Part shown: positions 24,387 through 31,872 of the stretch, piece by piece
Layout of the letters: every line of letters begins with the position of its first letter
How positions within the stretch are numbered: position 1 is the stretch's first letter
Assembly: GCF_014596565.1 (NCBI RefSeq)
Contig: NZ_NOIN01000012.1
Coordinates: forward strand, 94,575-158,574
Length of the DNA: 64,000 nucleotides
Direction: 5' to 3'
Source: Pseudomonas sp. PSB18
GTDB taxonomy: Bacteria > Pseudomonadota > Gammaproteobacteria > Pseudomonadales > Pseudomonadaceae
Notes under the pieces: generated by a model
What the model saw: only the letters and a program-made list of their open reading frames with translations
Databases searched by the model: none
Told to the model about the DNA's origin: nothing
Made by a program: the position numbers and the translations under genes

Positions 24387-24815
24387 ATGACCACTCCCCT
24401 CATCCACATCGCCGCCGCCCTGCTGATCGGGCCGGACGGTCGAACCCTGCTGGTGCGCAAGCGCGGTACCCAGGCCTTCATGCAACCGGGCGGCAAGATC
24501 GAGCCTCATGAGCAACCGGTCCAGGCCCTGGCCCGGGAGCTGGAAGAAGAGCTGGGGCTGATAATCGATCCGGCACAGGCTCGCTACCTGGGCCCGTTCA
24601 GCGCGCCGGCCGCCAACGAGCCGGGTTTTGTCGTCCAGGCGCAGGTGTTCCTGCTGGACATCGATGCTGCGGTTTCCCCCGCTGCCGAAATTGAAGAGGT
24701 TCGCTGGATCGACCCGGCCGGCGACGGCGGGTTGTCGTTGGCACCATTGACAGGCGAGGTGATCCTGCCGTTTTATCGGGCTACAGAGCTTTCGAACCCG
24801 TGCCTCAAGGATTGA
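24387..24815 (+). CDS. NUDIX hydrolase
   Basis: A 142-residue cytoplasmic protein. The ATG at 24387 follows AAGG by ten bases and begins a normal NUDIX N-terminus (TPLIHIAAALLI); the frame is open to 24327 without family resemblance. The full NUDIX box is present at about residues 33-57: GGKIEPHE, then seven residues, then REL followed by EEELGL, giving the catalytic metal-binding glutamates. VRKRGTQAFMQPGGK is typical of the 8-oxo-dGTP/ADP-ribose-type subgroup, but the substrate cannot be told. It ends four bases before the LysE-type gene, with a GNAT gene after that, suggesting a small operon of housekeeping or detoxification genes. Confidence 0.85.
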   Translation: MTTPLIHIAAALLIGPDGRTLLVRKRGTQAFMQPGGKIEPHEQPVQALARELEEELGLIIDPAQARYLGPFSAPAANEPGFVVQAQVFLLDIDAAVSPAAEIEEVRWIDPAGDGGLSLAPLTGEVILPFYRATELSNPCLKD

Positions 24816-24819
24816 CCCC

Positions 24820-25457
24820 ATGATTCCCTTGCCGGACCTGCTGGTTTTTGCCGCCGCCGCGTTGCTGATGGTGCTCACGCCCGGCCCGAACATGATCTAC
24901 CTGATTTCCCGTTCGATCTGCCAGGGCCGCAAGGCGGGGGTTACCTCCTTGCTGGGGGTGGTGGCGGGGTTCTTCGTGCATGTGTTCGCGGCGGCGGCAG
25001 GGCTGACGGCGGTCTTCCTGGCCGTGCCCATGGCCTATGAGATCCTGAAATGGGCCGGCGCGTTGTACCTGTTGTGGCTGGCCTGGCAAGCCGTGAAGCC
25101 AGCGCGCGTTCGCCGTTCCAGGCACAGCAGTTGCCTGCGGACTCGACGCGCAAGCTGATCACCATGGGCTTTCTCACCAGCGCCCTGAATCCGAAGATCG
25201 CCGTGTTCTATCTATCGGTATTTCCCCAGTTCATCAGCCCGGAACACGGGTCGCTGTTCACCCAGAGCCTGATCCTCGGGCTGACCCAGATCAGCGTCAG
25301 TTTCAGCGTCAACCTGTTGATCGCCCTGTTCGCTGCGGGCATTGCTTCGTGGTTCGTTCATAACCCCACCTGGTTGGCGGTGCAGCGTTATTTCATGGGG
25401 TTTGTGCTGGGTGCGCTGGCGCTTCGGCTGATGCTTGAGCAACGGCGGGCCGCGTGA
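24820..25457 (+). pseudogene. LysE/RhtB-family amino-acid exporter, frameshifted near 25101
   Basis: The first 280 bases encode a normal LysE/RhtB N-terminus in one frame (LMVLTPGPNMIYLISRS, SLLGVVAGFFVHV, ALYLLWLAWQAVKP). The remainder continues in another frame from about 25103 to 25457 (SPFQAQQL, KLITMGFLTSALNPKIAVFYLSVFPQF, and two more helices). Adding one G at about 25101 (aagccagcgcg to aagccaggcgcg) restores one reading frame of about 212 residues, the usual length. The first frame as written ends at 25158. Because all the other helices are well preserved, this is either a very recent inactivation or a one-base sequencing error. LysE-type proteins export amino acids such as homoserine, threonine or lysine. 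The next gene overlaps its stop. Confidence 0.8.
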
Positions 25458-25951
25458 GCATCCGACGGCTGCGGGCTGGTGATGCTCCGGCCTATCGCGA
25501 GCTGATGCTCCAGGCCTACGGACTGCATCCGCAGGCGTTCACCTCCAGCGTCAGCGAACGGGCGGCGATGCCCATGAATTGGTGGGAGTCTCGCCTGACC
25601 AACCGGCTTGACGTGGTGCTGGGGGCGTTCATCGAGGGGGAACTGGCCGGTATCGTCGGCCTGTCCCTGGAGCCCCGACAGAAAGCCCGGCACAAGGCGA
25701 CGCTGTTTGGCATGTACGTTGTCGATACCCATCGTCACCGTGGGCTTGGCCAGCAACTGCTGGAGGCCGCGCTTGACGAAGCCCGTCGCCATACCTTCCT
25801 GCGCCTGGTGCAACTGACCGTCACGGCGGGCAACGATCCGGCGCTCAAGCTCTATCAACGCTGCGGTTTCGTGCTCTACGGCCTGGAGCCGATGGCGATA
25901 CGGGTGGATGACGAGTATCTCGACAAGATCCACATGTGGCGCGAGCTCTAA
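25454..25951 (+). CDS. GNAT-family N-acetyltransferase
   Basis: A 165-residue cytoplasmic protein starting with GTG at 25454, which overlaps the exporter stop by four bases (GTGA), so it is translationally coupled to that gene. GNAT features: SIRRLRAGDAPAYREL at the N-terminus, the beta4 strand ATLFGMYVVDTHRHRGLGQQLLEAA containing the acetyl-CoA-binding R/Q-x-x-G-x-A/G pattern (HRGLGQ), a VQLTVTAGNDPALKLYQRCGF segment and a terminal FVLYGLEP motif. The acceptor is unknown. The upstream frameshift may lower its translation if coupling matters. Confidence 0.85.
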   Translation: MSIRRLRAGDAPAYRELMLQAYGLHPQAFTSSVSERAAMPMNWWESRLTNRLDVVLGAFIEGELAGIVGLSLEPRQKARHKATLFGMYVVDTHRHRGLGQQLLEAALDEARRHTFLRLVQLTVTAGNDPALKLYQRCGFVLYGLEPMAIRVDDEYLDKIHMWREL

Positions 25952-26058
25952 GGCGCCATCGCGAGCAGGCTCGCTCCCACATTTGGATTTTTGTGCATAC
26001 AGAGATCCAGGCCGACACAGCCCCCTGTGGGAGCGAGCCTGCTCGCGATAGCGGCGCC
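25952..26058. repeat. REPIN, family B, outward orientation
   Basis: A tail-to-tail pair: ggcgccatcgcgagcagg at the left and cctgctcgcgatagcggcgcc at the right, flanking about 50 bases. It sits between the convergent GNAT and metR genes and directly abuts the metR stop. Confidence 0.85.
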
Positions 26059-26064
26059 CCGGTA

Positions 26065-26982
26065 TCACCGAACGGCACTGACCCCATCGAGCGTGGAGAA
26101 CGAGGTGTCCTTAGCCGTCAACAGGAAGTCGCGCATGTACGGTGCATCGAGCATGTCGGTGCGGACTGCAGCGTACAGCGTGGCGAACAGGCCTTTCTCT
26201 CCCAGCCGCTTGGCTTTCACATAACCCCGTGAGCTGTATTCGTGCAGGGCCCAGTGGGGCATGCCGCAGACGCCACGGCCGCTGGCCACCAACTGCATCA
26301 TCATCACCGTCAGTTCAGACGTGCGGACCTGGGCCGGTTCGATGTCGGCCGGCTCGAGGAAACGGGTGAAGATGTCCAGTCGATCCCGTTCCACGGGGTA
26401 GGTGATCAGGGTTTCGCTAAGCAGGTCTTCGGGCACGATATACGGTTTGCTTGCCAGCCGATGCTGGTTGGCCACGGCGAGCATCGCTTCGTAGGTGAAC
26501 AGCGGCACGTAGGTGATGCCCGCCAATTCCAGCGGGTCGGACGTCACCACCAGATCCAGGTCGCCACGGGCCAGGGCCGGCAACGGGGCGAAGGCGAAGC
26601 CCGAGGCCAGGTCCAGTTCGACTTCCGGCCAGGCATCGCGGAACTGGTCGATGGTCGGCATCAGCCACTGGAAACAGCTGTGGCATTCGATTGCCATGTG
26701 CAAGCGCCCGGCGGTGCCTCCGGCCAGCCGCGCGATGTCCCGCTCGGCGCTGCGCAGCAACGGCAGGGTGGCATCGGCCAGTTGCAGCAAGCGCAGCCCG
26801 GCGCTGGTGAATCGCACCGGTTTGGTCTTGCGCACGAACAACTGCATCCCCAGGCGTTCTTCCAGCTCCTTGAACTGGTGGGAGAGGGCGGACTGGGTCA
26901 GGTGCAGGCGTTCGGCGGCTTCTACCAGGCTGTCGGCTTCGCGCAGGGCGTGCAGGGTCTTGAGGTGGCGGAGTTCAAGCAC
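26065..26982 (-). CDS. metR: MetR, LysR-type activator of methionine biosynthesis
   Basis: A 305-residue DNA-binding regulator. I chose the GTG at 26982: GGAG lies eight bases upstream and the product then begins VLELRHLKTLHAL, aligning with MIEVKHLKTLQAL of E. coli MetR; the longer frame to 27018 adds 12 unaligned residues. The winged helix-turn-helix (AAERLHLTQSALSHQFKELEERLG) and family-specific IECHSCFQWLMPTI, FVRKTKPVRFT, TLITYPVERDRLD and MPHWAL segments match MetR across the whole length. MetR uses homocysteine as co-effector to control metE and other methionine genes. It diverges from metE across about 109 bases, with a palindromic site between them. Confidence 0.9.
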   Translation of the reverse strand: MLELRHLKTLHALREADSLVEAAERLHLTQSALSHQFKELEERLGMQLFVRKTKPVRFTSAGLRLLQLADATLPLLRSAERDIARLAGGTAGRLHMAIECHSCFQWLMPTIDQFRDAWPEVELDLASGFAFAPLPALARGDLDLVVTSDPLELAGITYVPLFTYEAMLAVANQHRLASKPYIVPEDLLSETLITYPVERDRLDIFTRFLEPADIEPAQVRTSELTVMMMQLVASGRGVCGMPHWALHEYSSRGYVKAKRLGEKGLFATLYAAVRTDMLDAPYMRDFLLTAKDTSFSTLDGVSAVR

Positions 26983-27026
26983 CGGAATGGCTCCATGAGT
27001 AAAACTTGTGATCAACACGAAAAGGT

Positions 27027-27039
27027 TGAGTTTGTCTCA
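27027..27039. promoter_or_regulatory. Candidate MetR operator in the metR-metE intergenic region
   Basis: TGAG-N5-CTCA (tgagtttgtctca) is a perfect dyad resembling the MetR consensus TGAA-N5-TTCA. It lies 53 bases before the metE start and 45 after the metR start, a fitting position for divergent control. Confidence 0.55.
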
Positions 27040-27091
27040 TGTAGGGTCGACTGTCGACAATGGCGTCATCTTTTACAGGAGGACTCTTACC

Positions 27092-29404
27092 ATGGCCCTG
27101 GCCCACACCCTTGGTTTTCCCCGCATCGGCGCCGACCGCGAACTGAAGAAAGCCCTCGAAGCCTACTGGAAGGGCGACCTGGCACCGACCGCGTTGCAGA
27201 GCGTCGGGCGCGAGCTGCGGGCCCGGCACTGGCAAGTGCAGAAAGACGCCGGGATCGACCTGCTGCCGGTGGGGGATTTCGCCTGGTACGACCAGGTGCT
27301 CGGCCACACCCTGACCCTGGGCGCGGTTCCGGCGCGGTTTCACAACACCTTGAACCCGCAGGGCCGACCGACCCTCGACACCCTGTTCGCGATGGCCCGT
27401 GGCGCCACGCCGGCCTGTTGCGCTGCCAACCACGGCCAGGCACAACACGCCCAGGAACTGACCAAGTGGTTCGACACCAACTACCACTACCTGGTCCCGG
27501 AGTTTTCCGTCGACCAGACCTTCGCCCTCAGTTGGGAGCAGTTGTTCGATGAAGTGGATGAAGCCCATGCCCTGGGGCATCGGGTCAAACCGGTGATCAT
27601 CGGTCCGCTGACTTATCTGTGGCTGGGCAAGGCCAAGGGGCGGGATTTCGACAAGCTCGACCTGCTGGAACGACTGCTGCCGGTCTACGGTGAAATCCTC
27701 AATCGCCTGAAGGCCCAAGGCGTGGAGTGGGTGCAGATCGACGAACCGATCCTCACCCTTGACCTGCCCCTGGCCTGGCGGAGTGCCTTCGAACGGGCCT
27801 ACCACATTCTCCAGTATTCGCCGCTGAAGAAACTGGTGGCGACTTATTTCAGTGGTCTGGAAGACAACCTCGGCCTGGCCGTGAGCCTGCCGGTGGACGG
27901 TTTGCACATCGATGCGGTACGCGCGCCGGAGCAACTGGGCCAGGTGCTGGACCGTCTGCCGACCTACAAGATTCTCTCGGTGGGCCTGGTCAATGGCCGT
28001 AACGTCTGGCGCTGCGAACTGGAACAGGCGCTGGCGCAGTTGCAACCGGCCCAGGAGCGCTTTGGCGACAACCTCTGGGTCAGTACATCGTGCTCGTTGC
28101 TGCACAGCCCGGTAGACCTGGAGCGTGAAGACCGGGTCGACCCCGAGCTCAAGCGCTGGCTGGCCTTCGCAGTGCAGAAGTGCGGTGAAGTGGCGGTGCT
28201 GCGTGACGCATTGAACGATCCGCAAGCCCCTGGTGTGCAACAGGCGCTGGCCGCCAGCCGCGAGGTACAGGCGAGCCGCGCCGCCTCGACGCGTATTCAC
28301 AAACCCGAGGTCCAGGCCCGTCTAGCGGCCATCAAACCCCAGGATAGCCAGCGGCGTTCGCCGTTTGCCCAGCGCATCGAACGGCAGCGGGCACGCCTGA
28401 AACTGCCGGCCTTTCCTACGACCACCATCGGCTCTTTCCCGCAAACCCCGGCGATTCGCCTGGCGCGTCAGGCCTACAAGCAGGGCAAGCTGTCGGCCAA
28501 CGATTATCAGGACGCCATGCACACCGAAATCCGCCACGCCGTGCAGATCCAGGAACGCCTGGGTCTGGACGTGCTGGTCCATGGCGAAGCCGAGCGCAAC
28601 GACATGGTGGAATATTTCGCCGAGCAACTGGACGGCTATGCCTTCAGCCGTTTCGGCTGGGTGCAGAGCTACGGTTCGCGATGCGTGAAACCGGCAATCA
28701 TCTACGGCGACATCAGCCGGCCGAAGCCTATGACCGTCGACTGGATCCGCTACGCGCAAAACCTGACCGACAAAGTCATGAAGGGCATGCTCACCGGCCC
28801 CGTGACCATGCTGATGTGGTCGTTCCCCCGTGAAGACCTGCCGCGTCGGGTCCAGGCGCAGCAACTGGCCCTGGCCCTGCGTGACGAAGTGGTGGACCTG
28901 GAAGCGGCCGGGATCAGCATCGTGCAGATCGACGAGGCCGCATTCCGCGAAGGCCTGCCGCTGCGGCGCGGGCAATGGCAGGAGTACCTGGACTGGGCGG
29001 TGGAAGCCTTCCGCTTGAGCGCGTCGGGTGTGTGTGACGAAACCCAGATCCACACCCACATGTGCTACAGCGAATTCAATGACGTGATCCAGGCCATCGC
29101 GGCCATGGATGCCGACGTCATCACCGTTGAAACCTCACGCTCGGACATGGAACTGCTGGAGGCTTTCGAAGCGTTCGACTACCCCAACGACATCGGCCCG
29201 GGCGTCTACGACATCCACTCGCCACGGGTGCCGGACACTGCCGAGATCGTCGGGTTGATGAGCAAGGCCCTGAAGCGGATTCCCGCCGGGCACCTGTGGA
29301 TCAACCCCGACTGCGGCCTGAAGACCCGGGCGTGGCCGGAAACCGAAGCGGCGCTGGTGAACATGGTGGCGGCGGCGCGACAGTTGCGAGGGCAGTGGGC
29401 CTGA
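27092..29404 (+). CDS. metE: Cobalamin-independent methionine synthase
   Basis: A 770-residue cytosolic enzyme transferring a methyl group from 5-methyltetrahydropteroyltri-glutamate to homocysteine. The ATG at 27092 has a strong AGGAGG eleven bases upstream. The N-terminal barrel starts ALAHTLGFPRIGADRELK. The C-terminal catalytic barrel has TTIGSFPQT, the zinc/homocysteine ligands in HGEAERNDMVEYF, HTHMCYSEF and NPDCGLKTR, and the folate-binding VQIDEAAFREGLPLR. Length matches E. coli MetE (753). It is divergent from metR, which presumably activates it when homocysteine builds up. A REPIN follows the stop. Confidence 0.96.
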   Translation: MALAHTLGFPRIGADRELKKALEAYWKGDLAPTALQSVGRELRARHWQVQKDAGIDLLPVGDFAWYDQVLGHTLTLGAVPARFHNTLNPQGRPTLDTLFAMARGATPACCAANHGQAQHAQELTKWFDTNYHYLVPEFSVDQTFALSWEQLFDEVDEAHALGHRVKPVIIGPLTYLWLGKAKGRDFDKLDLLERLLPVYGEILNRLKAQGVEWVQIDEPILTLDLPLAWRSAFERAYHILQYSPLKKLVATYFSGLEDNLGLAVSLPVDGLHIDAVRAPEQLGQVLDRLPTYKILSVGLVNGRNVWRCELEQALAQLQPAQERFGDNLWVSTSCSLLHSPVDLEREDRVDPELKRWLAFAVQKCGEVAVLRDALNDPQAPGVQQALAASREVQASRAASTRIHKPEVQARLAAIKPQDSQRRSPFAQRIERQRARLKLPAFPTTTIGSFPQTPAIRLARQAYKQGKLSANDYQDAMHTEIRHAVQIQERLGLDVLVHGEAERNDMVEYFAEQLDGYAFSRFGWVQSYGSRCVKPAIIYGDISRPKPMTVDWIRYAQNLTDKVMKGMLTGPVTMLMWSFPREDLPRRVQAQQLALALRDEVVDLEAAGISIVQIDEAAFREGLPLRRGQWQEYLDWAVEAFRLSASGVCDETQIHTHMCYSEFNDVIQAIAAMDADVITVETSRSDMELLEAFEAFDYPNDIGPGVYDIHSPRVPDTAEIVGLMSKALKRIPAGHLWINPDCGLKTRAWPETEAALVNMVAAARQLRGQWA

Positions 29405-29447
29405 GTAACTGCGGAGCTTGGCTGTACCTGTGAGCGCTGAGGAAACT

Positions 29448-29540
29448 TGTGGGAGCAAAGCTTGCTCGCGATGGCGGCGGCCCAGCCAATATCACTATTG
29501 GCTGACTTGGCCCTATCGCGAGCAAGCTTTGCTCCCACAG
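29448..29540. repeat. REPIN, family B
   Basis: Inverted pair with tgtgggagcaaagcttgctc at each end, 44 bases after metE. It contains a further small dyad (gccaatatcactattggc) in its loop. Confidence 0.85.
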
Positions 29541-29664
29541 AAAATTCACACCGCAGGAACCACTCGGCAATCTTCATCAAACTGTCACGCAACTGTGGCA
29601 GCGCGCTTGAACGAATTTCATCAGACTCGCGCTCTACTGGGGTTCTGCGTTTTGGTGTTTCTTC

Positions 29665-30684
29665 ATGCGTGTGTTTATTTTTCTGGCCGTCCTGTTGTTC
29701 GGCCTGCCGTCGATTGCGGCGTCTCGTTGTGATGTCAACGTCCCGACCCAACGGGTCGATCTGGATCAGGTGAGCCTGGCGTACCAGAGCATTGGCCGTG
29801 GCTCCGATCCGGCCTTGTTGCTGGTGATGGGGCTGGGTGGACAATTGATCCATTGGCCGGACGAAGTGGTGGTTGCCCTGTGCGAGCAGGGCTTTCGGGT
29901 GATCCGCTACGACAACCGGGACGTGGGCTTATCCACTTGGCGGCAGGCGCCGGGCAGCGCCAACCTGACATTCGAAGCGCTTCGCTACAAACTGGGCTTG
30001 ACGGTCGACGCGCCTTATACCCTCACCGACATGGCCAATGACGGGCTGGGACTGATGGACGCGTTGCATGTGCAGAACTTTCATCTGCTGGGGGCGAGCA
30101 TGGGCGGCATGATCGCCCAGCACATGGCCGCCATGGCGCCGCAGCGGGTCGAAAGCCTGACCCTGATCATGACCAGCTCCAGTGCCGCCGGTTTACCGGC
30201 GCCCAGCGAAACGCTGGTGCGATTGCTGTCCCGCCGCAGTGCGCCGAATCGCGAGGTGGCGCTGGAACAGCAGGCTGACCTGCTGGCCGCACTGGGTAGC
30301 CCCCTGGTAGTCGATGATCGCCAGGCGCTGCTGCATCAGGCTGCTGTCGCCTATGATCGGGCGTTCAACCCCGAAGGTGTGCAACGCCAGATCATGGCGA
30401 TCATGGCCGAGCCGAGCCGGGTCGAACTGCTCAATCAATTGCAAGTGCCGACCCTGGTGGTCCATGGCACCGCCGACCCGTTACTGCCGGTGATGCACGG
30501 CGTGCATCTGGCGGCGCATATCCGTGGCAGTCAGTTGAAACTGATCCCGGGCCTGGCCCATCGTTTCCAGGAAGCGTTCAAGGAGCCATTGCTGGGGGCG
30601 GTGTTGCCCTATCTGCAACAGCATCGCGAAGACACCTCGCATTGGGCGCAGGTCGAACCGACGCAGGCGCCGAATCTGCTCTGA
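29665..30684 (+). CDS. Secreted or periplasmic alpha/beta-hydrolase
   Basis: A 339-residue protein with an N-terminal signal peptide (MRVFIFLAVLLFGLPSIAAS). The alpha/beta-hydrolase fold is clear: oxyanion region LLLVMGLGGQ, strand FRVIRYDNRDVGLST, nucleophile elbow LLGASMGGMIAQ (Ser at about residue 140), Asp in VVHGTADPLLPV, and a His in GLAHRF. The NRDVGLST and SMGG pattern is shared with lipase/esterase and epoxide-hydrolase-like proteins; the substrate is unknown. It stands alone between a REPIN and a REP doublet. The start has no striking ribosome binding site, but the signal peptide supports it. Confidence 0.82.
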   Translation: MRVFIFLAVLLFGLPSIAASRCDVNVPTQRVDLDQVSLAYQSIGRGSDPALLLVMGLGGQLIHWPDEVVVALCEQGFRVIRYDNRDVGLSTWRQAPGSANLTFEALRYKLGLTVDAPYTLTDMANDGLGLMDALHVQNFHLLGASMGGMIAQHMAAMAPQRVESLTLIMTSSSAAGLPAPSETLVRLLSRRSAPNREVALEQQADLLAALGSPLVVDDRQALLHQAAVAYDRAFNPEGVQRQIMAIMAEPSRVELLNQLQVPTLVVHGTADPLLPVMHGVHLAAHIRGSQLKLIPGLAHRFQEAFKEPLLGAVLPYLQQHREDTSHWAQVEPTQAPNLL

Positions 30685-30709
30685 TAGAGGTCGAGGGTTG
30701 TAGAGATCC

Positions 30710-30857
30710 CTGTGGCGAGGGGATTTAGCGAAACGTCGCACCGCCCCGCTGGGCTGCGAAGCAGCCCTAAAGCCAAGCGACTCGGTGCATCAGATAGATT
30801 GAGTCGACTGCCTTGGGGCCGCTTCGCGCCCCAGCGGGGATAAATCCCCTCGCCACA
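30710..30857. repeat. REP doublet, family A, with a disrupted left copy
   Basis: The right copy is canonical (cagcggggataaatcccctcg). In the left copy the two bases between gaggggattt and ccccgctggg are replaced by 17 bases (30727-30743), which breaks the internal GGGGAT...ATCCCC palindrome. Confidence 0.75.
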
Positions 30858-30876
30858 AAGGAGTATCTGCAGGACT

Positions 30877-31758
30877 TCACCGAACCCGGGCCTGCTCCAC
30901 CAACCACCCCATCAACTCCTGCAACGGCCCCGAAGCCTGGGTCTTGCGGGGGAATACCAGGTGATAACCCAACCCGGTCCTGACCTTCAGTTCGAACGGC
31001 ATCACCAGCCGCCCGGCGCTCAGGTCATCGCCGATCAGCGACCAGTCACCTATCGCCACCCCCGTGCCCTGTGAGGCCATGGACATCGCCAGGTCCAGGG
31101 TTTCGAAATGCTGGCCCTTGCTGACATTGCTCAAGTGCACCTCGGCCGCATCCAGCCAGGCCGTCCAGTCGCGCTCGTCGCGGGTCGGGTGCAACAGCAA
31201 GTGTTGCTGCAGGTCGGCGGGTTCACGCAGCGGCACGGGGCCGTCCAGCACCGGGCGGGAGCAGACCGGCGTCAGTTGCTCATCGAACAGATGCAGGCAC
31301 GCCAATGAGGTGTCGGGTGGCGGACCATAGATCACGGCCGCGTCGAAGGCCTCGCGCTGGAAGTCCACACCGTGCCTGACAGTGGTGGTCAGTTCCACCG
31401 GCACATCCGGCCGTTCCTTCTGCCATTGCAATAACCGCGGCAGCAACCAGCGCATCACACAGGTCGGGGCCTTGAGTTGCAGGGTCTGGCGCTTCTCGCC
31501 GATCTGCTCCACCGCGTCGCCGATCAGCCGGAACACCTGTTGCACCCGTGGCAACCACGCCGCCCCTTCAGGCGTCAGGCTCAGGCCGCGGGCCTGGCGC
31601 TGGAACAGCGCGTAGCCCAGATGATCCTCCAGCCCGGCGATCTGCCGGCTTACCGCGCCCTGGGTAATGTGCAGTTGTTCAGCGGCCCGGGTGAAGTTGC
31701 AGCATTGGGCCGTGATCAGAAACGTGTGCAGCGCCGGAAGCGGAGGAAGTCGTTTCAT
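30877..31758 (-). CDS. LysR-type regulator, probable regulator of the divergent decarboxylase operon
   Basis: A 293-residue regulator from the ATG at 31758 (GGAT just upstream; Met at 31773 is an alternative without a ribosome binding site). The N-terminus MKRLPPLPALHTFLITAQCCNFTRAAEQLHITQGAVSRQI is the helix-turn-helix of the GcvA/AmpR-like subgroup. The effector domain follows (APTCVMRWLLPRLLQWQKERPDV, DAAVIYGPP, GTGVAIGDWSLI). It diverges from the ThDP-decarboxylase gene across about 114 bases, the normal layout for a LysR protein and its target. The inducer is unknown, plausibly a keto acid or arginine derivative, given the operon. Confidence 0.85.
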   Translation of the reverse strand: MKRLPPLPALHTFLITAQCCNFTRAAEQLHITQGAVSRQIAGLEDHLGYALFQRQARGLSLTPEGAAWLPRVQQVFRLIGDAVEQIGEKRQTLQLKAPTCVMRWLLPRLLQWQKERPDVPVELTTTVRHGVDFQREAFDAAVIYGPPPDTSLACLHLFDEQLTPVCSRPVLDGPVPLREPADLQQHLLLHPTRDERDWTAWLDAAEVHLSNVSKGQHFETLDLAMSMASQGTGVAIGDWSLIGDDLSAGRLVMPFELKVRTGLGYHLVFPRKTQASGPLQELMGWLVEQARVR

Positions 31759-31872
31759 TTGGATCCAAGCCATGACGTGGGGACATGGCTAGTATGACTT
31801 TTTATCCATTGTTGCCGCTATGGCCTGACCGTTCAATGAAGCCATTCCAAGACAAGAAAAAGGGCAGTGGCA

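Noticed and set aside
25050..25457. The second half of the LysE region as a separate gene
   Set aside because: It begins mid-domain without a ribosome binding site and continues the first half exactly after a one-base shift.
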